NCBI RefSeq assembly: GCF_001078595.1
Contig: NZ_LFTY01000002.1
Location: 3,358,862-3,422,861, forward strand
Length of the DNA: 64,000 nucleotides
Origin: Candidatus Rhodobacter oscarellae
GTDB lineage: Bacteria > Pseudomonadota > Alphaproteobacteria > Rhodobacterales > Rhodobacteraceae
Reading direction: 5' to 3'
The translations under genes were made by a program, and so were the position numbers. The notes under the pieces were generated by a model that was not told where the DNA came from, did no database searches, and saw only the letters and a list, made by a program, of their open reading frames with translations. Of this stretch, positions 51,303 to 61,682 are shown in pieces (positions within the stretch are counted from its first letter, which is position 1; each line of letters starts with the position of its first letter).

Positions 51303-53606
51303 ATGAGCGACGACACCGACACACCCAACATAGAGCCCAACGAGAGCGCCGAGCCACTGCGTCGCGCGATTGGCGAGCGTTACCTGCAATACGCGCTGTC
51401 GACGATCATGCACCGGGCGCTGCCGGATGCGCGCGACGGGCTGAAGCCGGTGCACCGGCGCATTCTTTACGCGATGTCGCGGCTGCGCCTGACGGCGGGC
51501 GGCAAGTTCCTCAAATCCGCCAAGATTAGCGGCGACACGATGGGCGATTTCCACCCGCATGGCGACCAGGCGATTTACGACGCCATGGCCCGCCTGGCGC
51601 AGGATTTCAACGTGCGCTACCCGCTGGTGGACGGGCAGGGGAACTTCGGCAATATCGACGGCGATAATCCCGCGGCCAGCCGCTATACTGAGGCGCGCAT
51701 GACCGTCTTCGCCGAGGCGCTGCTGGAGGGGCTGGACGAGAACGCCGTAGATTTCCGCGACAATTACGACGGGCGCCTGGAAGAGCCAGAGGTGCTTCCC
51801 GCGACCTATCCCAACCTGCTTGCCAATGGCTCCAGCGGGATCGCGGTGGGCATGGCCACCAACATCCCGCCGCATAACCTCAACGAGCTCTGCGACGCCT
51901 GCCTGCATCTGATCAAGACGCCGGACGCGCGCGACGACACGCTGCTGAACTTCGTGCAGGGGCCGGATTTCCCCACCGGCGGGGTGATCGTCGAGCCGCG
52001 CGACAGCATCGCGCGGACCTACCGCACCGGGCGCGGGGCCTTCCGCCTGCGCGCCAAGCACCACACCGAGGATATGGGCCGCGGCCAGTGGCAGATCGTG
52101 GTCACCGAGATCCCCTACCAGGTGCAGAAATCCAAGCTGATCGAGCGCATCGCCGAGCTGATCCAGACCAAGAAGATCCCGGTGCTGGCCGATGTGCGCG
52201 ACGAGAGCGCCGATGACATCCGCGTCGTGCTGGAGCCGAAGTCAAAGAATGTCGACCCCGACGTGATGATGAACATGCTCTACCGGAACTCGGATCTCGA
52301 GACCCGGTTCAGCCTGAACATGAACGTGTTGATCGACGGGCGCACGCCCAAGGTCTGCTCGCTCAAGGAGGTGCTGCGGGCCTTCCTGGACCACCGCCGC
52401 GAGGTGCTGCTGCGGCGCTCGCGCTACCGGCTTGAGAAGATCGACCACCGGCTGGAGGTGCTCGAGGGCTTCATCATCGCCTTCCTGCATCTCGACCGGG
52501 TGATCGACATCATCCGCTACGATGACGACCCCAAGGCGGCGCTGATGCGCGAGGATTGGTCGCGCGATCACGTGCGGGCGCGCGACGAGGCGGATTACGT
52601 CTCGCCCCAGCCCGGCCCGGGCGAGCTGTCCGAGGTGCAGGTGGACGCGATCCTCAACATGCGCCTGCGGTCCTTGCGGCGCCTAGAGGAGATGGAGCTC
52701 AAGCGCGAGCGCGACGCGCTGATGCTGGAGCGCGCCCAGATCGAGGACCTTCTAGAGAACGCGGATCTGCAATGGGGCAGGATCGCCGAGCAGCTGCGCG
52801 AGACCAAGAAGATCTTTGGCAAGGACGCCACATATGGCCCGCGCCGCACGCAATTCGCCGAGGCGGCCGAGGTCGAGGACGTGCCCATCGAGGCGATGAT
52901 CGAGCGCGAGCCGATCACGGTGGTCTGCTCCAAAATGGGCTGGATCCGCGCGATGACCGGCCATATCGACCTCACGCGCGAGCTGAAGTTCAAGGATGGC
53001 GACGGGCCGCGGTTCATCTTCCACGCCGAGACCACGGACAAGCTCTTGATGTTCGGCGCCAATGGGCGGTTCTACACGCTCCTGGCCGCGAACCTGCCCG
53101 GCGGGCGCGGCATGGGCGAGCCGGTGCGGCTGATGGTGGACCTGCCGAACGAGGCCGAGATCGTCGATCTCTTCATTCACCGCCCGGATGGCAAGCTGCT
53201 GGTTGGCTCTGATGCGGGCGACGGGTTCGTGGTGCCCGAGGCCGAGATCATCGCGCAGACCCGCTCGGGCAAGCAGGCGCTGAACGTCAAGGTGCCGTTC
53301 AAGGCGCATGTCTGCACGCCGGTGCGGGGCGACCACGTGGCCGTGGTGGGCGAGAACCGCAAGGTGCTGGTCTTCCCGCTGGCCGAGCTGCCCGAGATGA
53401 CCCGCGGCAAGGGCGTGCGCCTGCAGCGCTACAAGGATGGCGGGATGTCGGACGCGACGACCTTTGCCCTGGCCGAGGGGCTCAGCTGGCTGGACCCGGC
53501 GGGGCGCAGGCGGACCGAGACCGATCTGGCCGAGTGGATCGGCAAGCGGGCCGGCTCTGGGCGCATGGCGCCGCGGGGCTTCCCCCGGGATAACCGGTTC
53601 ACCTAA
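51303..53606 (+). CDS. parC: DNA topoisomerase IV subunit A
   Basis: 767 residues. ParC with ParE decatenates and relaxes chromosomes. [36 protein letters not shown] and [20 protein letters not shown] (quinolone-resistance region) are canonical; the catalytic Tyr is in [20 protein letters not shown]. The short C-terminal domain with few beta-pinwheel repeats ([33 protein letters not shown]) distinguishes ParC from GyrA. Stands alone upstream of a lipoprotein gene. Confidence 0.96.
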   Translation: MSDDTDTPNIEPNESAEPLRRAIGERYLQYALSTIMHRALPDARDGLKPVHRRILYAMSRLRLTAGGKFLKSAKISGDTMGDFHPHGDQAIYDAMARLAQDFNVRYPLVDGQGNFGNIDGDNPAASRYTEARMTVFAEALLEGLDENAVDFRDNYDGRLEEPEVLPATYPNLLANGSSGIAVGMATNIPPHNLNELCDACLHLIKTPDARDDTLLNFVQGPDFPTGGVIVEPRDSIARTYRTGRGAFRLRAKHHTEDMGRGQWQIVVTEIPYQVQKSKLIERIAELIQTKKIPVLADVRDESADDIRVVLEPKSKNVDPDVMMNMLYRNSDLETRFSLNMNVLIDGRTPKVCSLKEVLRAFLDHRREVLLRRSRYRLEKIDHRLEVLEGFIIAFLHLDRVIDIIRYDDDPKAALMREDWSRDHVRARDEADYVSPQPGPGELSEVQVDAILNMRLRSLRRLEEMELKRERDALMLERAQIEDLLENADLQWGRIAEQLRETKKIFGKDATYGPRRTQFAEAAEVEDVPIEAMIEREPITVVCSKMGWIRAMTGHIDLTRELKFKDGDGPRFIFHAETTDKLLMFGANGRFYTLLAANLPGGRGMGEPVRLMVDLPNEAEIVDLFIHRPDGKLLVGSDAGDGFVVPEAEIIAQTRSGKQALNVKVPFKAHVCTPVRGDHVAVVGENRKVLVFPLAELPEMTRGKGVRLQRYKDGGMSDATTFALAEGLSWLDPAGRRRTETDLAEWIGKRAGSGRMAPRGFPRDNRFT

Positions 53607-53675
53607 AGGGCTTGGGCGTTGCGGATTGGCCTTTGGCGCGGTAGCCCTGGTGAAGTTAAGTAAAGGGGTATTGGG

Positions 53676-54224
53676 ATGATCCGCGCGACGAAGGCTGTAA
53701 TTTTACTATCCATTGGGCTGCTCATGGCGGCCTGCGCGCCTCCGACGGCCGACCTGACCGACCCGCCGGTGGATCTTGGCGACTTCAAGCTGGGCCATAA
53801 CATTGTGGTCACCCCCGATCCGAAACTGGTGCCGGGCTCGCGCCGGGCGACGGATGAGGAATGGAAGGCGGCGATGACCGGCGCGATCGACGCGCGCTTC
53901 GGGCGGTATGAGGACGGCACGCGGCTCTATCACTTCGGGATCAGCATCGACGCCTATAACCTGGCCGCGATTGATCTGCCGGGCGTGCCGACGCCGAAAT
54001 CGGCGCTTGGGGTCACGGTGACGGTCTGGTATGACGCAAAGGGCGCGAAGCTGAACGAGAAGCCAAAGACGATCACCGTGCTGGGGATCTTCTCGGGCGC
54101 GGGCATCCAGCCCAGCAAGCAGGTGCAGCTCGACAACCTCTCGGCGCTGGCCGCGCGTGAGATCCAGGAATGGCTGCTGGAGAATCCGGAATGGTTTGGC
54201 ATCGCCTCAGAGCCCGACAGTTAG
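53676..54224 (+). CDS. hypothetical lipoprotein, 182 residues
   Basis: [20 protein letters not shown] ends in a lipobox (LMAAC), so the mature protein is lipid-anchored at Cys20. The rest is soluble: [40 protein letters not shown] and [40 protein letters not shown]. It has the beta-rich feel of a small periplasmic domain; no family is recognised. Located between parC and tuf, 69 bases after parC. Confidence 0.82.
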   Translation: MIRATKAVILLSIGLLMAACAPPTADLTDPPVDLGDFKLGHNIVVTPDPKLVPGSRRATDEEWKAAMTGAIDARFGRYEDGTRLYHFGISIDAYNLAAIDLPGVPTPKSALGVTVTVWYDAKGAKLNEKPKTITVLGIFSGAGIQPSKQVQLDNLSALAAREIQEWLLENPEWFGIASEPDS

Positions 54225-54331
54225 ACCGGTTTCGGCAACATCTGCTTGATTTTTCCGGGCCGCGCGGCTAACGAGCGCGCGATGATGACCCGGGCCGCGA
54301 CCGGCCCCTTAAAAGTAAGGCGCCCTACGAT

Positions 54332-55507
<1,176 letters not shown>

Positions 55508-55556
55508 CAGCGGGGCCTCCTCGCGCCCAATAGGGCGGAGAAGCAGCCAAGAAAAA

Positions 55557-55591
55557 GAAGCCGCCTGAAATCAGGCGGCTTCTCTGCTTTT
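55557..55591 (+). terminator. Rho-independent terminator of tuf
   Basis: GAAGCCGCCTGA and TCAGGCGGCTTC form a perfect 12-bp inverted repeat with only two bases between (effectively 11 bp with a 4-base loop), followed by TCTGCTTTT. Confidence 0.85.
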
Positions 55592-55728
55592 GCAGCGGCG
55601 AAGCGCATTGAACACAGCGCCGGTCAGAGAGATCGTTGCGGCAGTCGCAAGAGCACCCTGATTGCGGGGCCAATTCGGCTTGCGTTCGGTCTCAGGTCTT
55701 GCGTCGCAACATGGCGGCGCCCGCGACA

Positions 55729-55878
55729 TCAGAGAACCGCTGCCGCAGGTCCAAACACGTTCAAGCACAGGTCGGATTCGCATTCACAGCGGACACCGAC
55801 TTGCTGAGCGAAGGCCTCGATTGGCGTCTTGAAGCCGAGGCAGTCTCGCGCCGTTGGGTTCATGATCCAGGCGTTGTC
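55729..55878 (-). pseudogene. C-terminal remnant of an IS30-like transposase
   Basis: On the minus strand an open stretch of about 50 codons reads DNAWIMNPTARDCLGFKTPI, then EAFAQQVGVRCECESDLCLN, to a stop at 55729-55731. The N-x-T/R-P/A-R-x-C-L-G-(F/Y/W)-K-T-P-x-E-x-F pattern is the C-terminal end of IS30-family transposases. Nothing of the DDE core is found; sequence upstream is the 3' end of another gene. No terminal inverted repeats are evident. The remaining sequence to the tuf terminator (55592-55728) shows no gene. Confidence 0.65.
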
Positions 55879-55880
55879 GC

Positions 55881-56729
55881 CTATGCCTCTGGGGGCTTCA
55901 TCTGCCAGGAGACCCGCGCGCCAGGATTGGCCGCCAGACCCTGGGACAACGCGTCGAGCCGGTTCTGGATCCCCCAGTCGCCAAAGCGCACCCGCGCCGA
56001 GGCGATGGCGCCCTGCATGTCATCATCCGTAAGCGACGCGACCTGGGCGCGCTTTAGGACCGCCTCGGTGATCGGCTTGCGCAGCAGATAGGCGATGCTA
56101 TCGCGCCGGGCGAAGGCCACGGGCTCGAACACGTCGCCGAAAAGCTCCATCTGCGCGCAGATCCAGGGTTGCGACCAATGCAGAAAGTCCTGCTGCACCA
56201 AAAGCGACCGCCCGGGGACCAGCGAGGGGAAGAAGGCGCGGGTAATGGGGTCGATCAGATCGACCTTCTTGAAGACATCAATCGCCAGGATCTCTATGGG
56301 GCCGCCGTCCCAGCCCAGCTCCTCGATATTGCCCTTGTGATAGGTGATTTGATCGGCCCAGGGGGACAGGAAGTCCCGCGCCAGCGGCAGGATGTCCGCA
56401 CCGTCGAATTCCGGCACGCCCTTGTCGTAAAGCTCGGTCTGCTTGGTCTCTGCCTTGGCGGTGAACTTGTCATAGGCGTGGATCGCCAGCGGCTTGCCCG
56501 CCGCCTTGGCGCCGGCAGCAAGGCGCGCCGTAGAGCCGCCCGCGAAGGCGCCAAGGTCCACCACGGCGCCGGTGCCCTCTGCCCAGTCTTGGGTGATCCA
56601 GGTGTAGAACCGCTGCTCGTCGCCCGCCAGCATGGTGGGCACCCGGCGCGCCTCGGGCTGGTCGTTGAGGTTGACGTTGCGCCAGGGCACGCCCTCGAAT
56701 TCCGCGGCATCGCGGTCAGCATTGCTCAT
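55881..56729 (-). CDS. putative SAM-dependent methyltransferase-like protein
   Basis: 282 residues from ATG 56729 (MSNADRDAAEFEGVPW); ATG 56747 is also possible. GTGAVVDLGAFAGGSTARLA looks like SAM motif I of the class I fold, LAIHAYDKFTAK supplies the acidic residue and IEILAIDVFKKVDL a motif-IV-like Asp. The ending RVSWQMKPPEA abuts the IS remnant. The resemblance is to glycan- or sugar-modifying methyltransferases of the MT-24 type; substrate unknown. It lies between tuf and tRNA-Trp, an uncommon position. Confidence 0.7.
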   Translation of the reverse strand: MSNADRDAAEFEGVPWRNVNLNDQPEARRVPTMLAGDEQRFYTWITQDWAEGTGAVVDLGAFAGGSTARLAAGAKAAGKPLAIHAYDKFTAKAETKQTELYDKGVPEFDGADILPLARDFLSPWADQITYHKGNIEELGWDGGPIEILAIDVFKKVDLIDPITRAFFPSLVPGRSLLVQQDFLHWSQPWICAQMELFGDVFEPVAFARRDSIAYLLRKPITEAVLKRAQVASLTDDDMQGAIASARVRFGDWGIQNRLDALSQGLAANPGARVSWQMKPPEA

Positions 56730-56945
56730 GGCGCCAGCTTCGGTCATGCCGCGCCGCAAGGCAAGCGCGATTACAACGCCCCGCCCTAAACCTGCGAGGG
56801 CAAGTTGAGGCCGGGCGCCCACAACTTCCATGGGACCGGCCAGGTTCCGCTAAGAAATCCTGAGAAAGGTCTTTCACGCCCCGCTGTTGGGTTGGAATTC
56901 CACTTGCGTTTGGGCGCGCGACGGACTACCCCAGCGCCTGGCTTT

Positions 56946-57021
56946 AGGGGTATAGCTCAGTTGGTAGAGCGACGGTCTCCAAAACCGTAGGTCCCGGGTT
57001 CGAGCCCTGGTGCCCCTGCCA
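56946..57021 (+). tRNA. tRNA-Trp (anticodon CCA)
   Basis: A 76-base cloverleaf. Acceptor AGGGGTA pairs with TGCCCCT, discriminator G, encoded CCA end. D-arm TAGCTCAGTTGGTAGAGC, anticodon stem ACGGT/ACCGT with loop CTCCAAA giving anticodon CCA, T-arm with GGTTCGAGCC. All invariant positions look normal. Confidence 0.98.
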
Positions 57022-57048
57022 CCGCCTCTCGATTTGTTGCACTGGCGG

Positions 57049-57082
57049 CCGGTCCCCTCCGCGCAGGGAAGACCGGTCTTTT
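57049..57082 (+). terminator. terminator after tRNA-Trp
   Basis: CCGGTC-CCCT, loop CCGCGC, AGGG-AA-GACCGG, then TCTTTT. The stem has 10 pairs with a small bulge. Confidence 0.75.
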
Positions 57083-57103
57083 ATGCGCGTTACCTGCATC
57101 GTA

Positions 57104-57145
57104 ACCGAATCGCCTGAAAATAGAGGGCGGTAGGGAGGGGGTAAC
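57104..57145. repeat. G-rich intergenic element, copy 3 (short)
   Basis: Starts ACCGAAT, then GAAAATAGAGGGCGGTAGG and GAGGGGGTAAC. The stretch between ACCGAAT and GAAAAT is 12-13 bases shorter than in copies 1 and 2. It lies between the tRNA-Trp terminator and the 3' end of a minus-strand gene. Confidence 0.5.
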
Positions 57146-57158
57146 TTCCAACGCGGCG

Positions 57159-57173
57159 TTAACTCAAATTTAA
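57159..57173. promoter_or_regulatory. CtrA-type full site, TTAA-N7-TTAA
   Basis: TTAACTCAAATTTAA, a perfect TTAA-N7-TTAA match, 13 bases right of G-rich element copy 3. No annotated gene starts downstream on either strand close by (ettA starts at 57847; tRNA-Trp is upstream). Confidence 0.45.
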
Positions 57174-57188
57174 TCCACCGAAGGAGCC

Positions 57189-57755
57189 TTACGGCCGATC
57201 ACACTTCGCGACCTGCAGCAGGGTGGTCTCCCATTCCCGCTCCGCCTGAAAGTCATCGATCAGACCGTCTCCGTCCAGGCCGGTCACGGCCTTGATCCCG
57301 TGCTGGATCATGTAACGCGGGTGATAAGCGGGCGGGCCGCTTTGGCGCTGCAGCGCGCAGAGCGCGGCGCGCTCGGGTGAGCCGTCCGCCAGATAGGCCT
57401 GCTGGTGCGGGCCCATCAGCAGCATCGCCTCGCCCGCTTCGCTGCCCACCTGTTGCAGCAGCATGTTGATAGCCTGGCCGGCGCTGCGGTCCGCGACCCG
57501 CTTGGCGTCAAAGCTCCCGCGCGTGATCAGCAGGATGAACAGATCGAACGCGGTCGCGCCGTTTTCCTGGCGCAGGCAGTCGCGCATCCCAAAAGAGATG
57601 TCCGCCGGGGTGGCCTCCGCACCGACCGCCTCCACCGCGACGCAGGCCAGCGGCGCCAGCGCCACAAGGTTCCCCTCCGTCTCGATATTGCGCACGCCCT
57701 GCGCCTGAGCCTGCGCCGCCGCGCCACAGATGAGCCCCAAAGCAAGTCTTAGCAT
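57189..57755 (-). CDS. hypothetical exported protein, 188 residues
   Basis: A signal peptide (MLRLALGLICGAAAQAQAQG) precedes VRNIETEGNLVALAPLACVA, then a Cys-containing helical protein: FGMRDCLRQENGATAFDLFI, GQAINMLLQQVGSEAGEAML, YHPRYMIQHGIKAVTG. Four cysteines in the mature part could form disulfides in the periplasm. I do not recognise a family. It is divergent from ettA across 91 bases. Confidence 0.82.
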   Translation of the reverse strand: MLRLALGLICGAAAQAQAQGVRNIETEGNLVALAPLACVAVEAVGAEATPADISFGMRDCLRQENGATAFDLFILLITRGSFDAKRVADRSAGQAINMLLQQVGSEAGEAMLLMGPHQQAYLADGSPERAALCALQRQSGPPAYHPRYMIQHGIKAVTGLDGDGLIDDFQAEREWETTLLQVAKCDRP

Positions 57756-57846
57756 CCGTCATCCCCCGCTTCCTGCGATCATCGTTGCCCTTCTTGGGCG
57801 CCTTGGCTAGAGGGGGGCGCGGATTTCTTGCGAAGGAGCGGACGCC

Positions 57847-59502
57847 ATGGCCAGCTATCAGTACGTTTACCACATGGACGGGGTGTCCAAGACCTATCCC
57901 GGCGGCAAGAAGTGCTTTGAGAACATCCGGCTCAGCTTCCTGCCCGGCGTGAAGATCGGCGTGGTCGGCGTGAACGGCGCGGGTAAGTCCACGCTGATGA
58001 AGATCATGGCCGGGCTCGACAAGGATTTCTCCGGCGAGGCCTGGTCCGCCGAGGGCGCCAAGGTGGGCTACCTGCCGCAGGAGCCGGAACTCGATCCCGC
58101 CCTGACCGTGCGCGAGAACGTCATGCTGGCCGTGGCCGAGAAGCAGGCCATCCTGAACGAGTATAACGAGCTCGCGATGAACTACTCCGAGGAGACCGCC
58201 GACAAGATGGCCGAGCTCCAGGACGTGATCGACGCCCAGGACCTGTGGAACCTCGACGCCAGCATCGACATCTCGATGGAGGCGCTGCGCTGCCCGCCGG
58301 ACGACGCCGACGTCACCACGCTCTCGGGCGGCGAGAAGCGCCGCGTCGCGCTCTGCAAGCTGCTGCTCGAGGCGCCCGACATGCTGCTGCTGGACGAGCC
58401 GACCAACCACCTGGACGCCGAGACCATCGCCTGGCTGCAGCAGCACCTGATCGCCTATAAGGGCACCATCCTGATCGTCACCCACGACCGCTACTTCTTG
58501 GACGACATCACCGGCTGGATCCTGGAGCTCGACCGCGGCCGCGGCATCCCCTACGAGGGCAACTATAGCGCCTGGCTAGAGCAGAAGGCCAAGCGCCTCA
58601 GCCAAGAGGCCCGCGAGGACAAGTCCAAGCAAAAGACCCTGGAACGCGAGCTGGAATGGATGCGCCAGGGCCAAAAGGCCCGCCAGGCCAAACAAAAGGC
58701 CCGGATCGACCGCTATAACGAGCTGGCCGAACAGTCCGAGCGCGAGAAGATCACCCGCGCCCAGATCGTCATCCCCAACGGGCCCCGTCTTGGCTCCAAG
58801 GTGATCGAGGTCACCGGGCTCAAGAAGGCGATGGGCGACAAGCTCCTGATCGAGGACCTCTCCTTCTCGCTGCCCCCCGGCGGGATCGTCGGCGTGATCG
58901 GCCCCAACGGCGCGGGCAAGACGACGTTGTTTCGGATGCTGACGGGGCAGGAGCAGCCCGACGAGGGCAATGTGGATTACGGCGACACGGTCAAGCTCAG
59001 CTACGTGGACCAAAGCCGCGACGACCTGGACCCCAACCACAACGTGTGGGAGGCCATCGCCGATGGCCAGGACATCATCAAGCTGGGCGACGCCGAGGTG
59101 AACGGCCGCGCCTATTGCTCGACCTTCAACTTCAAGGGCGGCGACCAGCAGAAAAAGGTCGGGCTGCTGTCAGGCGGCGAGCGCAACCGGGTCCACATGG
59201 CGCGGCTGCTGCGCGAGGGCGGCAACGTGCTGCTGCTCGACGAGCCAACCAACGATTTGGACGTGGAAACCCTCCGCGCCCTAGAGGACGCCCTGGTCGA
59301 CTTCGCCGGCTGCGCCGTGGTGATCAGCCACGACCGCTTCTTCCTGGACCGGATCTGCACGCATATCCTAGCCTTCGAGGGCGAGGCACATGTGGAGTGG
59401 TTCGAGGGCAACTTCGAGGATTACGAGGAAGACAAGAAGCGCCGCCTCGGGCCCGACGCGGTGGAGCCGAAACGGATTAAGTATAAGAAGTTCACCCGTT
59501 AG
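57847..59502 (+). CDS. ettA: energy-dependent translational throttle protein (ABC-F)
   Basis: 551 residues, full length for EttA. An ABC-F protein that binds the ribosomal E site and gates translation with ATP/ADP ratio. Domain 1: GVNGAGKSTLMKIMAGLDKD, LSGGEKRRVALCKLL, MLLLDEPTNHLDAETIAWLQ. The arm/linker SQEAREDKSKQKTLERELEW with GQKARQAKQKARIDRYNELA is typical. Domain 2: GPNGAGKTTLFRMLTGQEQP, LSGGERNRVHMARLL, LLLDEPTNDLDVETLRALED. The stop lies in a hairpin (59487-59512) followed by T-rich sequence. Confidence 0.97.
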   Translation: MASYQYVYHMDGVSKTYPGGKKCFENIRLSFLPGVKIGVVGVNGAGKSTLMKIMAGLDKDFSGEAWSAEGAKVGYLPQEPELDPALTVRENVMLAVAEKQAILNEYNELAMNYSEETADKMAELQDVIDAQDLWNLDASIDISMEALRCPPDDADVTTLSGGEKRRVALCKLLLEAPDMLLLDEPTNHLDAETIAWLQQHLIAYKGTILIVTHDRYFLDDITGWILELDRGRGIPYEGNYSAWLEQKAKRLSQEAREDKSKQKTLERELEWMRQGQKARQAKQKARIDRYNELAEQSEREKITRAQIVIPNGPRLGSKVIEVTGLKKAMGDKLLIEDLSFSLPPGGIVGVIGPNGAGKTTLFRMLTGQEQPDEGNVDYGDTVKLSYVDQSRDDLDPNHNVWEAIADGQDIIKLGDAEVNGRAYCSTFNFKGGDQQKKVGLLSGGERNRVHMARLLREGGNVLLLDEPTNDLDVETLRALEDALVDFAGCAVVISHDRFFLDRICTHILAFEGEAHVEWFEGNFEDYEEDKKRRLGPDAVEPKRIKYKKFTR

Positions 59503-59753
59503 GGTGGGCTTCTTCGTATTCTGCGTTGGTTCGGCTGGTGCGTGGCAGCGTTTTGGCTTGCCAAAGCGCGTGCGTACTCCTCGCAGAATTGGCGCTACGT
59601 TCCAAGCGGATGCGGGTTAAGTATAAGAATTTTAACCGCTTGGGTAGACTTTTGAGAGTTGTACATGATTTCTTGGGCCAGCGAACACGTTGGTAGAATT
59701 TGTTATTTGCCGATACTCACAACGCAAAATCTAATCTCTGCCGGTTAAAAGAT
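59503..59753. other. gap with decayed copy of the ettA 3' end
   Basis: 251 bp with no gene. The ettA tail around 59475-59515 (TTAAGTATAAGAA at 59477-59489, then the CACCC-GTTA-GGGTG hairpin) recurs in decayed form at 59615-59657: TTAAGTATAAGAA is identical at 59617-59629, followed by TTTTAACCGCTTGGGTAGAC. The copies are 140 bases apart. G+C drops sharply to the right of the second copy. Confidence 0.65.
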
Positions 59754-59930
59754 TTATCGATTCTTCAATAAGATTCCAATTATTACTGAGACTAGGATTG
59801 ACAAAAGCGCTACCAAAAAAACAATCATCGCAAAAGCTTCAGGAATTCCTGGATTCACCCAAATTGCCAATAATACTCCCGCGAGCACTCCAATTAGACC
59901 ACCCTTCCCTATTCCAGGCAAGCCTTCCAT
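59754..59930 (-). CDS. small membrane protein, 58 residues
   Basis: ATG 59930 with ribosome site AAAGGGG, 6 bases upstream; stop TAA 59754-59756. The product starts MEGLPGIGKGGLIGVLAGVL and has two hydrophobic helices (about 10-25 and 33-55) separated by WVNPGIPEA, ending KNR. It follows the peptidoglycan-binding-domain gene by 15 bases on the same strand. Codon use is AT-rich like that neighbour (ATA, TTA, TTG) and unlike the rest of the window, so both probably arrived together. No family known to me. Confidence 0.75.
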   Translation of the reverse strand: MEGLPGIGKGGLIGVLAGVLLAIWVNPGIPEAFAMIVFLVALLSILVSVIIGILLKNR

Positions 59931-59945
59931 ATCAAACCCCTTTCA

Positions 59946-61103
59946 CTATCCGCCGAAGAAAATTCCGAAAACTCCGGGGCCATGTTGTACAGATAACTGT
60001 CGAATTTTATGTCGCAGGCGTTCTGGCGAAAACAATACTTCGCGTAGTAGTGGGTCAGCTTCTATTTCCCATTTCCATTCGTTGAACAGAATCGAAGCTT
60101 GGCGGAAATCATGCACCAACGACAGGTCCAATGAAACAATAAGAGCTTCAGCTTCACCAAACTCTCTTGCCGGTAACCAGCCAAGCAGGAACGGGCCAGT
60201 GCCTTCATCGGAGAATCCTGCCCGCCGTGCGGCATCGATTGTCAAGCGAGCAAGCTCATCGTTGTAGTTTTCTACCGCGAGTTCGCACGCTGCCGGAATA
60301 TCTTCTCTTTGTTGGAAGTTGAGATCGCAAGAAACATCGGGACTCAGCACTGGCCAAACGGTCGTAAACTGCTGAGATCTTGGCTCCAGCAACTCGGTGG
60401 ACCGAGGCAATGATGCAAAGAACGCTTGGCAAATCATTTCATGCCGATCTTGGTCCCTAGGCGTCGCCAGCGCCTTGAAAGAAAGAACTCCATATCCAAG
60501 AAAGTTCTCGGGCGGAAACTCGTTCAGAGTGGCGAACAAACGGGACGGCATCGGTGGCTCTATCGTCGCGCTCACGGTTTTCTCTGGATCATAGGCATCA
60601 GCTGTCGGTGATTCCGCTGTTTCACCTAAGGTAGGTGGAGGGGATGCGTTAAGTCGCACGACGTCAGGCTGTGAACCCGCGGGACTTTGCTCCCGTTCAT
60701 TCAAAACCGCTAGGAAAGCTCGTCTCGAAGCTCGGACAGTTTGAATTCGCGTTCTCTCAGAGTCCGATACACTCAAGTTTGCAGCGATCTTTAGGATCAT
60801 GAATTGGTGGTTTTGTAGGACGCCATCGGCACTTGCGTTGAGTTCGCCTTGAAATCTCTGAATAGCGGCTTCTGTAAGTGGGCCAAAAATTCCGTCTATC
60901 GGACCCGGGCTGTACCCGAGGTCAGTAAGGGCGATCTGTACTTCACGAAATCGATTGGTCGGGAACTCTTGCGCGACATTGATGGCAACATACTCTTCTT
61001 CGTGGAACGTTCTTTCAGCAATTGCGAACTCTTGTGAGGTTTGGGCAGATAAAGTTTCAAGCTGAAAGCAGAGTGCTAAAAAAAGTAAAGCGATGGTTCG
61101 CAT
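59946..61103 (-). CDS. exported protein with peptidoglycan-binding (PG_binding_1) domain, AT-rich
   Basis: 385 residues. Signal peptide (MRTIALLFLALCFQLETLSA). PG_binding_1 domain at about residues 50-98: FREVQIALTDLGYSPGPIDG, IFGPLTEAAIQRFQGELNAS. A polar linker follows, then a unique C-terminal region of about 200 residues with four cysteines (MICQAFFASLP, DVSCDLNFQQ, AACELAVENYNDELARLTID) and FLLGWLPAREFGEAEALIVS, possibly a caspase-like or enzymatic domain; not recognised. G+C is near one half, far below neighbours. No good ribosome site is visible. Predicted periplasmic, attached to the wall. Confidence 0.82.
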   Translation of the reverse strand: MRTIALLFLALCFQLETLSAQTSQEFAIAERTFHEEEYVAINVAQEFPTNRFREVQIALTDLGYSPGPIDGIFGPLTEAAIQRFQGELNASADGVLQNHQFMILKIAANLSVSDSERTRIQTVRASRRAFLAVLNEREQSPAGSQPDVVRLNASPPPTLGETAESPTADAYDPEKTVSATIEPPMPSRLFATLNEFPPENFLGYGVLSFKALATPRDQDRHEMICQAFFASLPRSTELLEPRSQQFTTVWPVLSPDVSCDLNFQQREDIPAACELAVENYNDELARLTIDAARRAGFSDEGTGPFLLGWLPAREFGEAEALIVSLDLSLVHDFRQASILFNEWKWEIEADPLLREVLFSPERLRHKIRQLSVQHGPGVFGIFFGG

Positions 61104-61211
61104 GTAAAAAATCCCGGGTAAAGGAAAATACTCTCTTTTTCACTCAAAAAGTCTATTGAAAGTAGCGAGAAATGCAAGCGCAGCAAGCGAAGACATTAAT
61201 CTGCCCACCGC

Positions 61212-61682
61212 TCACAAAACCAAAGCCACCGCCCACATCCCCAACCCAAAGACCGTATGCGCCAAGAGCCCGAACCCGCGGGTCTTCCACGGGGCGGGGG
61301 TCTTGGATGCCGCCCAGCCCAGGCCCATGCCTGGCTGCAGCAGGAACCAGCCCGCCGCGATGGTGAAGATCGAGAACAGCCAGACCGGCAGGAATGTGGG
61401 CTCCGCCAGCCAGGCCGCGCCGCCGAGCAGAGCCCAGAGCACACCGTAGCTCACCCCGACGCCGTAATGCAGCGCCCAGCCCAGCGCCAGCTCGCCTCGG
61501 ACTGGGTCCACCGACCCGATGTCATTGTGAAAGAGCACCGGCATGTGCCCGACCCAGCGGCCCGGCATCGCCCAGTTCGGGAAGGGCGACACGCCCAGCC
61601 GGGCCAGCAGCAGCGCCCAGAGGTCCATCGCCACGGTCCCGCCAAGGCCCATCAGTATCCCTATGCCCAATAGCTCCGCCAT
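61212..61682 (-). CDS. DUF2938 membrane protein
   Basis: 156 residues with four membrane segments. GIGILMGLGGTVAMDLWALL, PNWAMPGRWVGHMPVLFHND, WALHYGVGVSYGVLWALLGG and the C-terminal FGLLAHTVFGLGMWAVALV match DUF2938. Function unknown. Normal GC content resumes here, so it marks the right edge of the AT-rich island. The long + strand frames opposite it are not coding. Confidence 0.9.
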   Translation of the reverse strand: MAELLGIGILMGLGGTVAMDLWALLLARLGVSPFPNWAMPGRWVGHMPVLFHNDIGSVDPVRGELALGWALHYGVGVSYGVLWALLGGAAWLAEPTFLPVWLFSIFTIAAGWFLLQPGMGLGWAASKTPAPWKTRGFGLLAHTVFGLGMWAVALVL

